NCBI GenBank assembly: GCA_010093515.1
Contig: MU001684.1
Span: forward strand, 106,731-170,730
Direction: 5' to 3'
Source of the DNA: Lineolata rhizophorae
Taxonomy: Eukaryota > Ascomycota > Dothideomycetes > Lineolatales > Lineolataceae
Length of the DNA: 64,000 nucleotides
Shown here: one piece after another, positions 47,564 through 59,936 of the stretch
Layout of the letters: each line of letters begins with the position of its first letter
Numbering within the stretch: the first letter of the stretch is position 1
Notes under the pieces: model-generated
What the model was told of the DNA's origin: nothing
What the model saw: only the letters and a program-made list of their open reading frames with translations
Databases searched by the model: none
Program-made: the position numbers and the translations under genes

Positions 47564-48123
47564 ATGTCCAATATGAGCATCGTGGAAAGTCAAAAGGCTA
47601 TCTCGGAAGCAGAACCTGTCGCAAAACTCACAAACATAGCCTTTTCCTTCATTCCATTCACCTTCGTTGCGACGCTTTTCGGTATGGATGTCAATGTATG
47701 CATCTACCGTTCTCAGCTTTTTGACTCTGTCTTCATTGAATATATGTATTCTTTACCCTTCGGTATTAGCATAATTTACGGATAGCTAAAATGATGAATG
47801 CATAGGAGTTCGAACCAAAACTTCAAATCTGGCCTTGTGCGACTGCAACCACCGCTGTCACTCTTTGTAGCCTACACATTTCTCCTTTTGGCCGCAATAC
47901 TGATGGTAATAAACCCAATGCCGCAGTCTTTTCAAAGTTTAAATACGAGAAGAGTGAGCCTGAAGGTAGTACGGTGGATCGGTATTTCGAACGTCGCTTT
48001 CAAGACATTCTTCAGAGAGTTTCGTTCGGATCATGCTTAGATATGTTACACTTTCGGGTTAAATTTCCTCCTCGGTGTTGGTATTTGGCAACTTTTCATG
48101 TCAGACTTGTCTCGAAAGGCTAA
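47564..48123 (+). pseudogene. truncated CorA-like transporter relic
   Basis: The frame from 47564 reads MSNMSIVESQKAISEAEPVA, then FSFIPFTFVATLFGMDVN. This matches the helix-plus-first-membrane-segment end of fungal CorA-like Mg2+ transporter proteins, with GMD in place of GMN. A plausible intron 47696-47805 leads to FEPKLQIWPCATATTAV, the usual loop and start of the second membrane helix. The hydrophobic continuation (FVAYTFLLLAAILMV) then lies in another frame, so one base appears to be gained or lost near 47864. The large N-terminal domain that should precede it is missing, since an in-frame stop lies just upstream of 47564. Together with the AT-rich setting this indicates a decayed copy rather than an active gene. 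Confidence 0.55.
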
Positions 48124-49490
48124 GTTCGGGTTTGTTTCCGACATTCTTGTACTATTTCTCCTGGCCGCTATGTTATATTATTCTTGCGTTCCCTTTGGAA
48201 CCAGGCTTATCCGTGTGCTTCAACGACGGGGAGCTCGTCAAAGTCGTATATGAGGAGAAGCCTAGCTAAACACTTGATATTTCTTTCTGAAATCATTGAG
48301 GCTCCAACCCATTTCTAGCGAGCGAAATGATGACATGAGGTGTTTGTAGGTTGAATGCCTCCTAAGCTAGCAAAGACTTGTGCTACATGAGCTGTAACGT
48401 ACCATTGAGCTGCTTTTCCAAAGCCATTCCTCTACCTTGCCTACTAAAATGACAGCCCCGGAGATAAATGAAGTGCGGATTTAAGATTTTATAACTAAAG
48501 GAATAGAGCCCTGGGTGTCCCAACGCGTTGTAGGGTACCTTAAGCGGTCAAGCCACACAAAGAACTTAATTTCGCTCCGCTTCGCTCCGCTTCGCTTCAC
48601 TCGACCAGTAAAAAACCTACGTAAGTTCGATATAGATGATAAAGGATTCGAAGTAGATCTTTATATGAGTTACCGGCCGGGGCACAGTAGTAGAGAACCG
48701 CCGTTACTCATTTCTCCTATCATGTAAAGTCGGCTATTCTAATCTAGGTAGGTTTGCAAGTATTAGCCGACGCTTAGGCTTGAGATATGTACTTGTGTAC
48801 ATTAGTTGAGTTCGAATCATCGGTACAAAGATACTCAAGCATCTATTCGACTCCACTAGTAGCGCGTTGTACGCCAGATTACGGCGCCCTATTTGACAGG
48901 TTTGATTGGCGGATATAGGGCAATGTTTAGGCACTGTAGGGTGGCTTATCTTGATTTATTGGATAGGTACATTCCTCATTAATCCCCAAATGGCAACAAA
49001 TATAATAAGCAATGCACCACTCGCACACGTTAGGTACCAATAATTTAAGTGAAGTGGAACTTTTACACCCCCAAGGAAGAGACAGACAAGGGTATATACA
49101 AGAACGAACCATCACTCTCGCTTACCCTCACAGGAACAACCACATAATCCAGGCCCAAAAGAGACAGGGAAAAGCAAGTAGAATCAAAGGGGAAAAAAAA
49201 AAAGGAAGAGACACAGCAAAACATAAAAGAGAAGCCCCTGTGTAACGTGATCATCCATCAGATAATACCCTGATGCCTTTTGACCGAAAGAGTTGGGGTT
49301 GAAGAAACAATTACGAAAAGGGAAGGGGCGAACCAGTGACAATCATCCATGGAGCCAGGCGAAAAGAAAGAAAAAGAAGAGAGGCCCGCCATTCATTATT
49401 CCCTCTATTCCATCTCCACACGCTATCTAGTCCACATATGCGGGCCGATCTACCCACCTCCCAAGGCTTTGATTAAGGTTGAAGGTCATA
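48124..49490. other. AT-rich gene-poor region, right part
   Basis: About 1.4 kb without a supported gene. A small TTCGCTCCGC direct repeat lies near 48571-48590. The final 400 nt form the 3' flank of cds1. Confidence 0.5.
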
Positions 49491-51154
49491 TCATCGCTTA
49501 CGCAACTGCCCGTTCAAGTATTCGAGGACCTGTGTAACGTTGTCGATGTCAGCGGAAACCAATCACGCCAACCACACCCGAAATCTTCAAGAAGCGGAAA
49601 AACCAAGGAAATGGACAAGAAGAAAACCACCTACCCCACTCGAAATCACCCCCTGATTAACCAAATGCTTGCTCAAGCCCTTCACCACCTCCATCTGTTC
49701 CTCGGGCCCCAGGCCCGTGATGGCCGCCTCCATGACGCCGCCCACGCTCGCCTTGTGCACCGCGATGAAGCTGCTGTAGTACATGAAGGCGAAAAAGCCC
49801 ATGATGAACTGGCAGTCCATGCGGTCCGTCATGCCGCCGTGGCCCGGGATGCTGTCGCCGAAGTCCTTGATCTTGAAGGACCGCTTGAGGCCCGAGGCGA
49901 AGAAGCCGCCAAAGGGCGCGATCAGCGACGCAAACGTCGCGAAGACGAACGTGTGGAACTGGATCGGATGGATGGTGAAGGAGGACGGGATGTGCGTCCA
50001 CGAAGGGAGCGAGAACGGGAGGCGGTATACGTGTGCGACGAAGACGGGGTTGGGCGTGCATTCGAGGCCGGTGAAGAAGTTGGCGCCGAGGTCCTGATGC
50101 TCAGCGTTAAGAGCCGATGATGCATTCGCCGGGGAGGAGAATATGTTGACTTACAGTCACCGGGCAGATGAAGTACTTGTAGCGGATCATGACGTTCGTA
50201 ATGAGGATCCCGCCCAGGACGGTAAAGATCCAGGCACCGAGGAAGCCCTCGACCGTCTTCTTAGGTGACAACTTGATTAATTGCGTGCGCCCGACGGTGA
50301 TGCCCACTACATAGGCTGAAATGTCGTTGATAATGACCAGCGACACAGGCAGCAGGAACCAGAAGAGCCCCTCGAAGATGTTGTTCATGATGAAGTGGGC
50401 CTGCACCACGATCAGGTAGAGCGCCATGTGTGTCCACGCGAACTGCGTGAACTGGAACTTATAGTGGCCCTTTTGCAGAGAGCCGACGAAGAAAACGAAG
50501 CCTGGCAGCTTGGTATTAGCGTTTTTCTTCTCAGCCGAGGATTCTAGTGCTCGCAAACTCACCCATTACATAGAGCATAAAGCTGATGAAGCGGTGGTGG
50601 GTCGCAAATGGTAGCAAGATCTTGTCGACCAAGAGGATATGCTTAAAGTAGTACAGGACGCTCTCGCCGTAGAGGAAATACATGGTTGTGCCCAAGAAAT
50701 ACCAGTTCAGTGTCTTTGTAAACCTGAGGCTCCGCGCTCTGCTCGGCACGTTCGAGATGGCGATTACTTCCTTGAAGGAGACGATCTGGACGGCGGTTAC
50801 GATGATGATAACGTAGAGGTGACCAGCGAAAAGGGAGCTGAAGAAAATGGCTATCATGACAAAGGTCCATATGGTGCGCGTAATGAAGGTCTGCTTCTTC
50901 TTCTCGAAGTCGGACTGGGGCTGGGATTGCTGCTGCTCCGGTGGAGGCTTGTCGATCAGTACAGCTGCCCGGTCCGCGTTGTCTGCATTTGGGGGCCCAC
51001 AAACCTCATTCTTGGTGATGGCGCCATTCCTGTTGGGACTGGCGGGCTCCGAGGCCGTCTCGCTGATGTCGGATATGCTAGTACTAGACCGTCGCTGCTT
51101 GTGGCCATTGCTGCCCCGGTGCTGGAACTTGACATCCTTCTTAGGCTTGGCCAT
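49491..51154 (-). CDS. cds1: phosphatidate cytidylyltransferase (CDP-diacylglycerol synthase)
   Basis: A 478-residue multi-pass ER enzyme that makes CDP-diacylglycerol from phosphatidic acid and CTP, the precursor of phosphatidylinositol, phosphatidylserine and cardiolipin. Minus-strand exons: 51154-50563, 50501-50155, 50093-49635, 49529-49491, all in phase. The family signature is complete: LKRSFKIKDFGDSIPGHGG followed by MTDRMDC, with the conserved K-D, P-G-H-G-G and D-R-x-D. The core also has SLVIINDISAYVVG and LSPKKTVEGFLG. A polar Ser-rich N-terminus of about 85 residues precedes the first helix. The ATG at 51154 (MAKPKKDVKF) is used because the open frame upstream starts only with GTG. 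The last exon encodes just 12 residues. It shares an 831-nt divergent promoter with rad26. Confidence 0.95.
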
Positions 51155-51985
51155 GACGGCGATAGAGGGGTAAGGAGAAGAGTTAGGGTAGAAACGGGTG
51201 GTGGGGGCGGTGGAGGTCGAGGATGCGGGCTTCGTCGTAGGTCGTGGTGGTGGATGCGGTGGGTAGGCAGCCACGACAGCCCACGCGGGGACGGGGGGGG
51301 CAGGCGGGAAAAGGACGAGCCCCTGACAGCGACGGCGGGCAGCTGGCTTTGTGTTCTCGACGCGCTCTCGGGATGCGGCGGTAGGCGCAGGCGGATGGCG
51401 GCTTTATGTCCGCAACACGGACGAGCAAACACGGACGTCACCGTGGAAGTCGGCGTGCTGTCTCTGTCTTTCTGGCTGTTGTTGCTGCGGCCTGCCGGGA
51501 CGGCCGGGCTTGAAAGAACGAGAAGTCGCAAGCCTGGGGCACGCAGCTCGGACGCGGCACGGCACGGACGGGACGAAGCGCTCGAGGGCAGCCTGGGAAA
51601 AGCAGGAGACACGGAAGCGCGCAGCGGCGGGCGGCAGGCAGCGGATGTTCAAGGTGGAGCCTGACGGGCACGCAGCGTGCTGCCGTCCCTCTTTCCCGTT
51701 ACGTCAATCCGCCCGGGGCGGAGCGTCGGGGTCGGGGTCCGCCGCCAAGCCCGGGCGCGTCCAGCCCGCATGTGACGCGCCGCGCTCGGATTGCGAGAGG
51801 CGCAAAGAGCCTCAACCGCCGCCACAGACGGCCTCTCCTGCCATCAACTCGTCCCTTGCGCCGTCCGCAAGTCTCCACGGCCCTGCCCACGGCCCTGCCC
51901 AGAACCCTGTCCACGACCACGACCCTGCACGCACCGCTGCGCCTCCTCGTCACCCTCTCTCACATGCCCGCCGCACGCCCATGGC
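51155..51985. other. divergent promoter region of cds1 and rad26
   Basis: 831 nt between two start codons, GC-rich and without a TATA box. A frame open through the whole region in phase with rad26 shows no similarity before the ATG at 51986. Confidence 0.6.
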
Positions 51986-54873
51986 ATGGCTGCAGCTAAC
52001 CCGTTCGACGACGACGACGACGCCTTCTCCGACGACGATCTCGATGCAGCCAGCCTGCAGCAGATCGAAGATGCCTGGCGCGCCGCCACCCAGCAGCAGC
52101 CGCCCCAGCACAAGCGGCCCGCCGCAGCCCCGACCGCGACCCGCTCCGCGATAAACCCCCAGTTTCGCCCGCAGCCGCTGCGCACGCCGGAGACGCGGCT
52201 CTCGGACTACGGGCTGGACGACGATGACGACGAGGCGGTCATCGATCTCGGCGCGCAGGACGGCGCCGGCCTGCAGACGTACAGCAACGGCGCGATTGGG
52301 ACCAACGCCTTGGACACGGCGCGCAATTGGGGCGGGCTCGGAGGCGTGACCGCTGGTGCCGGTGCAGGCTCTGGTACCGGTGCTGGTTGGGGCCAACAGC
52401 CTCAGGGTGCCGGCGCCGGCGCCGGCGGGCCTGGCCGCAACACCGGAGGCTACGACGCAACGGCGCCGATGCATGGCGCGATGCTGCAGCAGCTGCAGCA
52501 GCGCATCGCGGAGCTAGAGCGCGAGAAAGACGAGCTGCAGCGGTCGGAGCGCGAGGCGAGCTCGGCCGTCGTGGCCAAGGCGGGCGAGGTCGCCATCGTG
52601 CGGCGCAACCTGGAGAAGGCGACGCGCGACTACGACCAGCGCGTCGCGGCCCTGCAGCGCGCGCACGCCGACGCCGTCGCCAAGCACAACCTGGAGCTCG
52701 AGGCGGCGTGGAAGGAGCGCGAGCGCGTCGAGACGAACAATCGCTTCTTGGAGCACGACCTCACCCACCATGCGAGAGCGCCGGGGAGGAAACAGATGAG
52801 GGAGGTGGGAGCCGGGAACAGGCCCAGGACGGCGGAACAGAAAGGCGATGCTACTGCTACCACGCCTAAAAAGTCGAAGGCGCTCCCGTTTAGAGATGGC
52901 TTCGACGATGGAGATGTCCTTATGGCGTCCCCGCCCAAGAAGGATCGGTCGAAGCCAGCGACTCCGAGAGCGGCGGCCAAGAGGAAACGGCCTGTTCCTG
53001 ACGCTAGTCCCGTCCAGCCTCTGCCGTTATCTGAGCCTTCCTCGAGACGATCTCCAGATCTAGACGTAGGGGAGCCCATGAATGAGCCGGAGAGTCAGCC
53101 TCACAGCTTTTCCGTACCGAATGTAGATAGTACAAATGAAGACTATGAGGTTCGTGCGGATAACAATCGCTCAATATCCAATGTGCTAACAGTTGCTATA
53201 GTTTCTCCAATTCATTCTAAATCACCGCCCTTATCCCGGTAATGAGCAAACCTTCGAAGCATTCGCCAAATACTCATTCCCTTCTGAGCCCGACGGCTCT
53301 ATATCTTCCATGATCCACGACCACCTTCAATTCCCGTCTGAAGCTAAATCTCTCCCGCACAAGTTCGCCAACATCCTCCTTCTCGTGTGGGACCGTTGTC
53401 TGGACGAAGCCTATGTAGGTTTCTGTTCTGTCCTGCCATCTGCATAGCATCCGATCTAACTAAAGATCTAACTAAACATGTTCCACGTAGTACCCTCCGA
53501 TATCTATCCTGCTAGACACTATCCATCTAACTCTCTCCTACGTCCCACTCCGCACGACCCTCGACCTCATAACCACGCTCCTCCCGCTCGCCCAAGCAAC
53601 CGCCGATCTCGTCGCCATCCCCCTCGCCAAAGCCTCTACTGCCACTAACAACAATACCACCAAGCAACGCCCTCTCACACACTCTTCCTCCTCCTCAGCC
53701 AGCGATCTCGCCGAGCTCCAGCGTCACATCGACGTGCACGCCGTGCTGCTCCTCCTCTACGACGTTGCCACGACCTGTGCGCCCGACCCGGCCGCCTCGG
53801 CCGTCTTCTGGGCCTCCATCAAATACGACTTCGTGCTGGTGATGCTGATGCGGGCGCACCCGCTCGAGCAGGTGGTGCTGACGCTGAAGATGCTGGGAAC
53901 GTCGGCGACGACGTCGTCGTTTGGCGCGACCATCACGACCGCCGCGGCCAAGGGCGACGGCGCGAGCGCCGTGGCCGTGGACGAGGCGAGGGAGCAGCAG
54001 AGGCAGGCGGCGAACGAGAGCGCGCTCGTAGACCGCGTGACACAACTACTAGCGGAGACGGCCGCGGAGCCCAGCTCCGGCTGGGGTCGGGCCTCCCACT
54101 CTTGCCCCTCGCCTCCCGCACCCGCCCGGTCCTCCCAGCCTCCTCCTCCTCCTCCTCCGTCTCGCCAACCCCGCGACGCCACATCCGCCCCCCCCCGCAA
54201 CCCCGTCCTCGCGACGGAGCGCCTCCGCCTCGCGGCCCTCGAGACGCTCTCGACACTCACGCTGCACGCGCGCAACGCGGCGCTGCTGGCCGCGCACCCG
54301 CTCGCCCTGCCCCGCCTCGCGCGCTTCCTCGTCCAGCAGCTGGACACGCTGGACGCGTACGCGGACCCCCTGGCCGAGGCCCGCGAGCTGACGGTGCGCA
54401 GCGTCAACGCGGGCGCAAAGGTGCTGTGTTTCTTGCTGGGCGGCCATGGCGGGGGCGCGGCCGGAGGGGCCGGAGGGGTTATCAAGAGCGCCATGGCTGG
54501 TCCGGCGGGGAAGGGGTGGGGACTCTTGGTTGGGTTGGCGCGGGTGGCGTTTTGTGAGGGCGAGGCCGGGCTGATGGAGAGGGGCATCGAGGAGGAGACG
54601 GTCGAGGCGGCGCATGCGGTGCTGGATGAGTGGTTGAGTCCCGAGGAAGGAGAGGAGTTGGTGAGGGTGTTTAGTCAGGCGGGAGGGGGCGAGGGGACGG
54701 GGGTGGGGAATCCGGCCGCGGTCAGTAGTAGGGGGGTGACGACGGAGCTGGAGATGAGGGAGGGTAGGGCGAGGGAAGTCGATTTGGACGAGGATGCGGA
54801 TGGCGATGGCGATGAGGACGATGATGAGATGGAGGTGAATGACGAGGGTTATAGCGTCGATGTCGACGAGTAA
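51986..54873 (+). CDS. rad26: Rad26/ATRIP-type DNA damage checkpoint protein
   Basis: A 919-residue protein of the fungal Rad26/UvsD/Uvs-3 (ATRIP, Ddc2) family, the partner that brings the ATR kinase to RPA-coated single-stranded DNA. It is not the CSB-type RAD26 of budding yeast. Exons: 51986-53149, 53202-53414, 53491-54873, phase 0 throughout. The acidic start NPFDDDDDAFSDDDLDA resembles the RPA-binding acidic segment and is followed by the Asp-rich SDYGLDDDDDEAVIDL. A coiled coil then runs from about residue 165 to 260 (LQQLQQRIAELEREKDELQ). Next come a basic region with KRKRP and helical repeats starting FLQFILNHRPYPGNEQTFEAF. The C-terminus is acidic. The start ATG at 51986 directly precedes the acidic segment. 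Confidence 0.85.
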
Positions 54874-55975
54874 GTGAAGGTGCCGGGATCGGGCGCCCCT
54901 GTATGATTTATGACGAGACTTTCTGGTATTGGCACTCCGCACTTTGCAAAAGCGGGAATTGGGGCAGATAATTAGCTGGGTCTTGTTGGCTCTGGTAGGT
55001 GAGGCAGTCCTCATTGGGTGGTAAGACCTTGGCTGGCGTTGAGTGTTTTGAGGAAACGCTTTTGCGAAGGATCTGACTAAAGCATGCAGCAAAAGCGTGC
55101 AATTGGCAATGTACGGGAGGTTCTTGAGCTTCTAGGTCGTTATCGACGTGCCGCATGATAGGAGAAGTGCTTATACTGCCGTCATGTATTATGATACGCG
55201 CATTATCTTGTCTTTGGTATAACATTCCGCCGCTGTTACCTTCTGCAGTGCTTCTATATTTGCTACGCCAGAGGCTTCTGACCAGTCTTTGATGTTTCAA
55301 GAGGATGACAAGCAAACGTAGGAACTTTCATTTCTAAATATTCGTCAACCCCCCCCAGGCATCAAGAACGCTACTAAAACCCTTGAATCCGCCATCCCCG
55401 ATTCCAATCTCCGTGTCCTCATTTCTACAATCCTGCATGCACACACCAAAACTAACCACTCCAGAATCAAAAATATCATAACTCGCTAAGCACCCGAAAA
55501 AAAAAAAAAGTAGACACCTAACCCGCACGAAAACCATACACTGCGACCAAGTTGAAAAGACATCGCTCGACCCGGCCCAAACCCGCATTCCCACGATCTA
55601 CTCCCAACCGCCGGTCCTCCCGATCCACCCAGCCTACCAACCATGTCCATTTTCTCAAGCCTCACATCACTCGCAAGCGCCGCTCATGACCGCACAATGA
55701 AAGCCTTACCGCCGTTTCCCCCCGCTTGACTACCTAGAATAGCATAGAAGCGTGCGCATCGTCCAGGCGGATAGCGAATTCCATTCCACCTTCCGCTTAC
55801 GCTACGGCCGCGCCAACTAGCCTGTTCTATTCTGGACGTAGCAAAGGAGAAAGGAAAGCCAAACCGCCTGGGCATCTCACCCTACTATCCTCACGCACGC
55901 TTCCTCCCCCCAACCAGCATACCGCCCTCCGACTTCCACTCCCCCCATCGCGCCCTCAACGACCCCGCAGGCCCT
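54874..55975. other. convergent intergenic region
   Basis: About 1.1 kb between the 3' ends of rad26 (+) and pom33 (-), with no coding signal. Confidence 0.6.
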
Positions 55976-56889
55976 CTACTGCGCTTTCTTGGGGGCGCCT
56001 TGCGCGCCCGACGCATACCTTCCCACATCCGTCGCGATAACCACCTGCTGCGCGAGGCCCTTGAAGCTCTCCCAACCGGACCTGACCGCGGGCGGGGTGC
56101 TCTGGTTTGCGACGAGGGCGTCGACGCGCTGACCCATGATGGCGACGGCGTGGCGCACAAAGGCCGACTGCGCGTAGCGGGCGCGGAAGAAGGCCGAGTA
56201 CACCAACAGTAGGATCCACGATCCCTTCTGGAAGAGCAGGCCTGAGCCGAGCAAGCGGAACCAGAGCCCGATCTCGAGGAAGGCCACGATGGTCATGGAC
56301 CGGTCGTAGTGCTCCTTGACGAAGCGCCCGATGGCCTCCGAGGCGCCCGAAGGCTTGGGCTTGGAGCCGCCGGGTGAGGTCGGCCCCGCTGGCTGGATCG
56401 TCGGGAGCAGGTTGCCGCGCGTGTACGTCGCGACGTGGAAGACTGAATAGACGGCGAACGGTAGGATGGCGAGCGGGACCTGGCGGGAGAACAGCCAGAC
56501 GAGAGCCATGCCTAAATTTGGAGGAGCTGCGGTTACTAAAAACGATGCCCTTCTAACAGCGTGCCTTGGTGTCCTCGGTCAAGCTTACCCAGATACTGTA
56601 CGTTCTCGTCCGTCGCGATCACGAAGGGTGTATTGGGCTTGCCCTGGCGTGCCCTAGCGCGGAACGCCTTGTATACGACGATGCCATAAGTGGCCGCGGC
56701 GCTGATAAAGGCAATGCGGTATGTGCCGCTGCCCACGTAGCCGCCCGTATTGCGCTTCAAATAGGTGAAGCCGTACATAACGGTGCAGAGCAACAGCATT
56801 ACGTGGCCGGCAAACCAACCAAATTGCAGAGTCGTGGCCAACTGCATCAGGCGCTGCTGCAGCGGCTGATTCGGGGGTGGAGGCGCCAT
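55976..56889 (-). CDS. pom33: Pom33/TMEM33-type nuclear pore and ER membrane protein
   Basis: A 278-residue membrane protein of the Pom33/Per33/Tts1/TMEM33 family, which shapes ER membranes and helps distribute nuclear pores. Minus-strand exons are 56889-56589 and 56511-55976 (phase 1). It has about four hydrophobic segments, including FGWFAGHVMLLLCTVMYG, the conserved TYGIVVYKAFRARAR followed by DENVQYLGMALVWLFS, and PFAVYSVFHVATYTR. The C-terminal part with an HYDRSM helix pair and FRARYAQSAFVR also fits. The first ATG with signature residues close behind was used. Confidence 0.9.
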
Positions 56890-59800
56890 GACTTCGGAAT
56901 TCTGGAGAGACGCTTGTATTTGGATTCAAGGAATTCGGGTGTTGGTGTGCGCCTGTGCGATATGGAGCACGAAGAGAGATCGCGAGGTGGAACGCGCGTT
57001 CGCGGCCTCGAGGTGGAAAGCAGAGGTGGAAAGGTGTGGTGGGTTGCGGTGGTCGGGGAAAATAGGCAGGCAGGCCGGCAGTCGGTGCGTGCGTGCGTGC
57101 GTGCGTGGAGCGTGCTAGAAGCTCAACCAAGCACTACCGTGGCTCCTAGGACAAGAGGGTCGCCGTTAGTACCTGGAACGGTCCATTACGCGATCAGCGT
57201 AGCGCAAGAGAGCGCACCTCGAGTTGAAAGACTGGGCGCTTGTCCTGTCGCCCTGCCACCCGGTAGAGGTAAGGAGGGAGGGTTGCGGTGCGGGTGGCTG
57301 GATAAACAGAAGATGGTTAGTGGGGCCGAAGCAAAAGGCAGGACGAGGCCGGAAGGCGCGCCCAAAGCTCGGCCGCACGCTCAGGCCCTCGACTGACGAT
57401 GCGCGAGGGTGTGTGCCGCAGCCAATGCCGCCAATCGCTTGCCGCAGCGCAGAGAAAAGCTCCAGCAGGTGGATCGTTCTCCGGGCAGAAAATAGACCGG
57501 ACGATCAGAGCCAAGGGTGCAAATGCGTGCCCGCGGAACCGCTCTTGCGACACTCGCAGAAGTGACGATTGATTGCAGTGGAGTCGTCGCACACACGCTA
57601 GCCGCGAGTCCGCTCTTCTTCAATTTGGCGTCTGCCTGGTCCGTCGCGGGCGCCACCAGAAAGCAGCCACCTGGCCTCTCCGCCAAAAGTCACCGCCTGG
57701 GCTACTGCCGCCGCTTCCGCAGGCTGCTGCTTTCCGGAGTGCACACGAGTACCTGCGCACCACCAATTCGCCGCCTCCGGTCCCGGTCGTGCGCCTGGGC
57801 TGGCTGGGCTGGCCGGCAGCGCTCGTCGGGTATGCAGGCCAGGCACAGGTCCGTCATAGGCCCGCCGGCCCCCACGGCAGGGGTGGGTTTTGGGACTCGG
57901 CGGATAGACCGACGTCGCCATGTGCTGACGCGCACAAAGGCAACGAGGGGTGGGCTGAGAATCGGGAGATGGAGCGCGCGTACTTACACAGCAAAACGAG
58001 GCTCCTGTGCTGTTGAAGGTTGCGGAGCGCTCGGGCGGGAGCAATGGGCTTCTTGGCCGCGCGGCGAAGATGGAGCAGGAGGCTGCAGGCGGGCTGCCGG
58101 GGTGGGGGGCGAAATTTTGCGCAAATAGGTCAATGCTGTAGGTGACGGTAGAAGGCCGGGGGTGGAGAAGGTGACGGTGGAAATAGTGTGAAAGACGAGT
58201 GGAAGACGGTGGAGGAGGTCTGGAGTGGTCGAATTCCTTGGGTCGACTTCGGTGCAAGCTTGCTTTTCAACCTCGAGGGCAGGCGCGTCCCGCGTGCCGC
58301 GGCTGTGCTCATGACGAAATGGTCCGCCAGGATCAGCTCGGCCTGTTCTGCCATGGGCACGTGCCCGCCATCACCACCTGAACCTTCGCCGTCATGACCA
58401 CCTCGAACGGCCCGACATGGGACTGCGGTGCCGACGGTTGTTTCACTCCGTGGGGATGTCAACGGTGAGACCTGATTCCCACCTGTTTTACGCTGTTTAG
58501 GACCTCGAGTAGACTCACTATTTTCCCTAGTTCCGGTGTGAGTCACCCTCGGAATAGCCTTCGTATTTAGAGCAAGAACAAAACCATCGTGAATTACCTA
58601 TCTCTCACATTTTTAATACTAACCGCATTCACACGCGCTCGCTCTCCACTCAGGAAATCCACACTCGCCCGCCAATACAACAGACGGCACACAAGAACAG
58701 AAAAAGAAGTAGCAACAACATAAAAGAAACGGAGAGGGAGAAGGGGTGAGGATAAGATCTGGAGAGTGAGAAAGGAAGAGAAGAGGAAAAGAGTAATCCT
58801 ACTACAAGAAATACGGTGGAAACAAAGGAAAAGAAAAGAAATAGAAAAAGGGCGGGTGGAGAAATTCGTCCTTGTCTCCGCTACTTCAAACTTGATGATA
58901 GCTTTGGTCGAAAGTAGTAGTTACGCTCCGAGCCTTTCACTTTTCGGTGTAGGATACACATAACAAGACGGAAGACAATAGTATAAAGACATAAAACTGA
59001 AACGAGCAAGCCGAACGGTTAGGGCACCTATCAGCCTGAACGCTCCTCTCCACACCATGTCTTCGCGAAGCATTTCGTCAACGCAACAATGAATTAATAC
59101 GTGCGTTCCCACAATTGCTATCGTGTTTGTAACCCTCTTCCAGTCGACCCGCTCGCTTTCAGAACAGAAAGACACCTACGCAAGGAAACAAGGAGCCATC
59201 GATCTCGAGTTGGAGACAGGAGGAGAAAAGTGGGTGGAAGGGAATGTTAAGAAACCAGAATAAAAACAACATAGAAAAAAACAAGCAAGAGAAGGGCAAT
59301 GCTGCTGGTATCAAGTCCGTCCGTTCGTCCGCCCGTCCAAACAGCGTGTCCACAAGACAGTCTCGCCCACCACAGCCACATATTCACGCACTAGCAATTC
59401 CCTCCGTCGGAAAAAAAAAAGAGCAACGCAGATAAACCAAGTGGACACATCTCCGCGCTCCACCGCCACCAGCCGCGAGCGGCAAAAGTAAGAAACGAAC
59501 GCTGCCGTTCCCCTGAGAGCACTCCCCAACGCCCTTTAAAAAGCGTGTAGCCGCGCCTCGTAACTGCCATTGCAAAAAGAGTGGACTACGGCTTGAATTA
59601 AAGGGTCTCGAAGAGCAAGCATCCCCATTAAGCTTCTTTCCCTTTTCAGCGGCACCGGGCGCTAGCCGAAAAGCGAAGAGAGCCAAGGCGTTTTCAAGGG
59701 GTTGACGTTTGGGGTTCGGACGCAATTAAAACCGATGAAGTTCTAGAAAGTGAACAAGAGAATATTAAAGGGGAGCCAGACTTGGAGTCGCCGCGCCTCA

Positions 59801-59936
59801 ATTTGTTCGAAAGGAGTCCCCGAGAAGATAATTTTCTTCCCATCCGGGCAAGAATAAGCGATCGTTTCAACTCGCCGCCACCAGCCAGCATCACCGCCAT
59901 TGCCACACCAGCACACGGTCACCGCAGCTAGGTGAC
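56890..59936. other. 3 kb intergenic region, no gene seen
   Basis: Holds the pom33 promoter and the 3' flank of the septin gene. It contains a (GTGC)n microsatellite at 57085-57107 and A-rich stretches at 58.7-59.4 kb. Open frames of 150-280 codons between 56.5 and 58.3 kb are overlapping, GC-driven and without motifs. Confidence 0.55.
57085..57107. repeat. GTGC tetranucleotide microsatellite
   Basis: About five and a half uninterrupted GTGC units, roughly 200 nt upstream of the pom33 start. Confidence 0.85.

Noticed and set aside
51791-51985. In-frame upstream extension of rad26
   Set aside because: The added residues are Arg/Pro-rich and unlike the family, which begins with the acidic NPF segment right after the chosen ATG.
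56566-57396. 276-codon + strand frame overlapping the pom33 start
   Set aside because: It is antisense to pom33 exon 1 and its promoter, and its sequence is low in complexity; pom33 on the opposite strand explains the coding signal.
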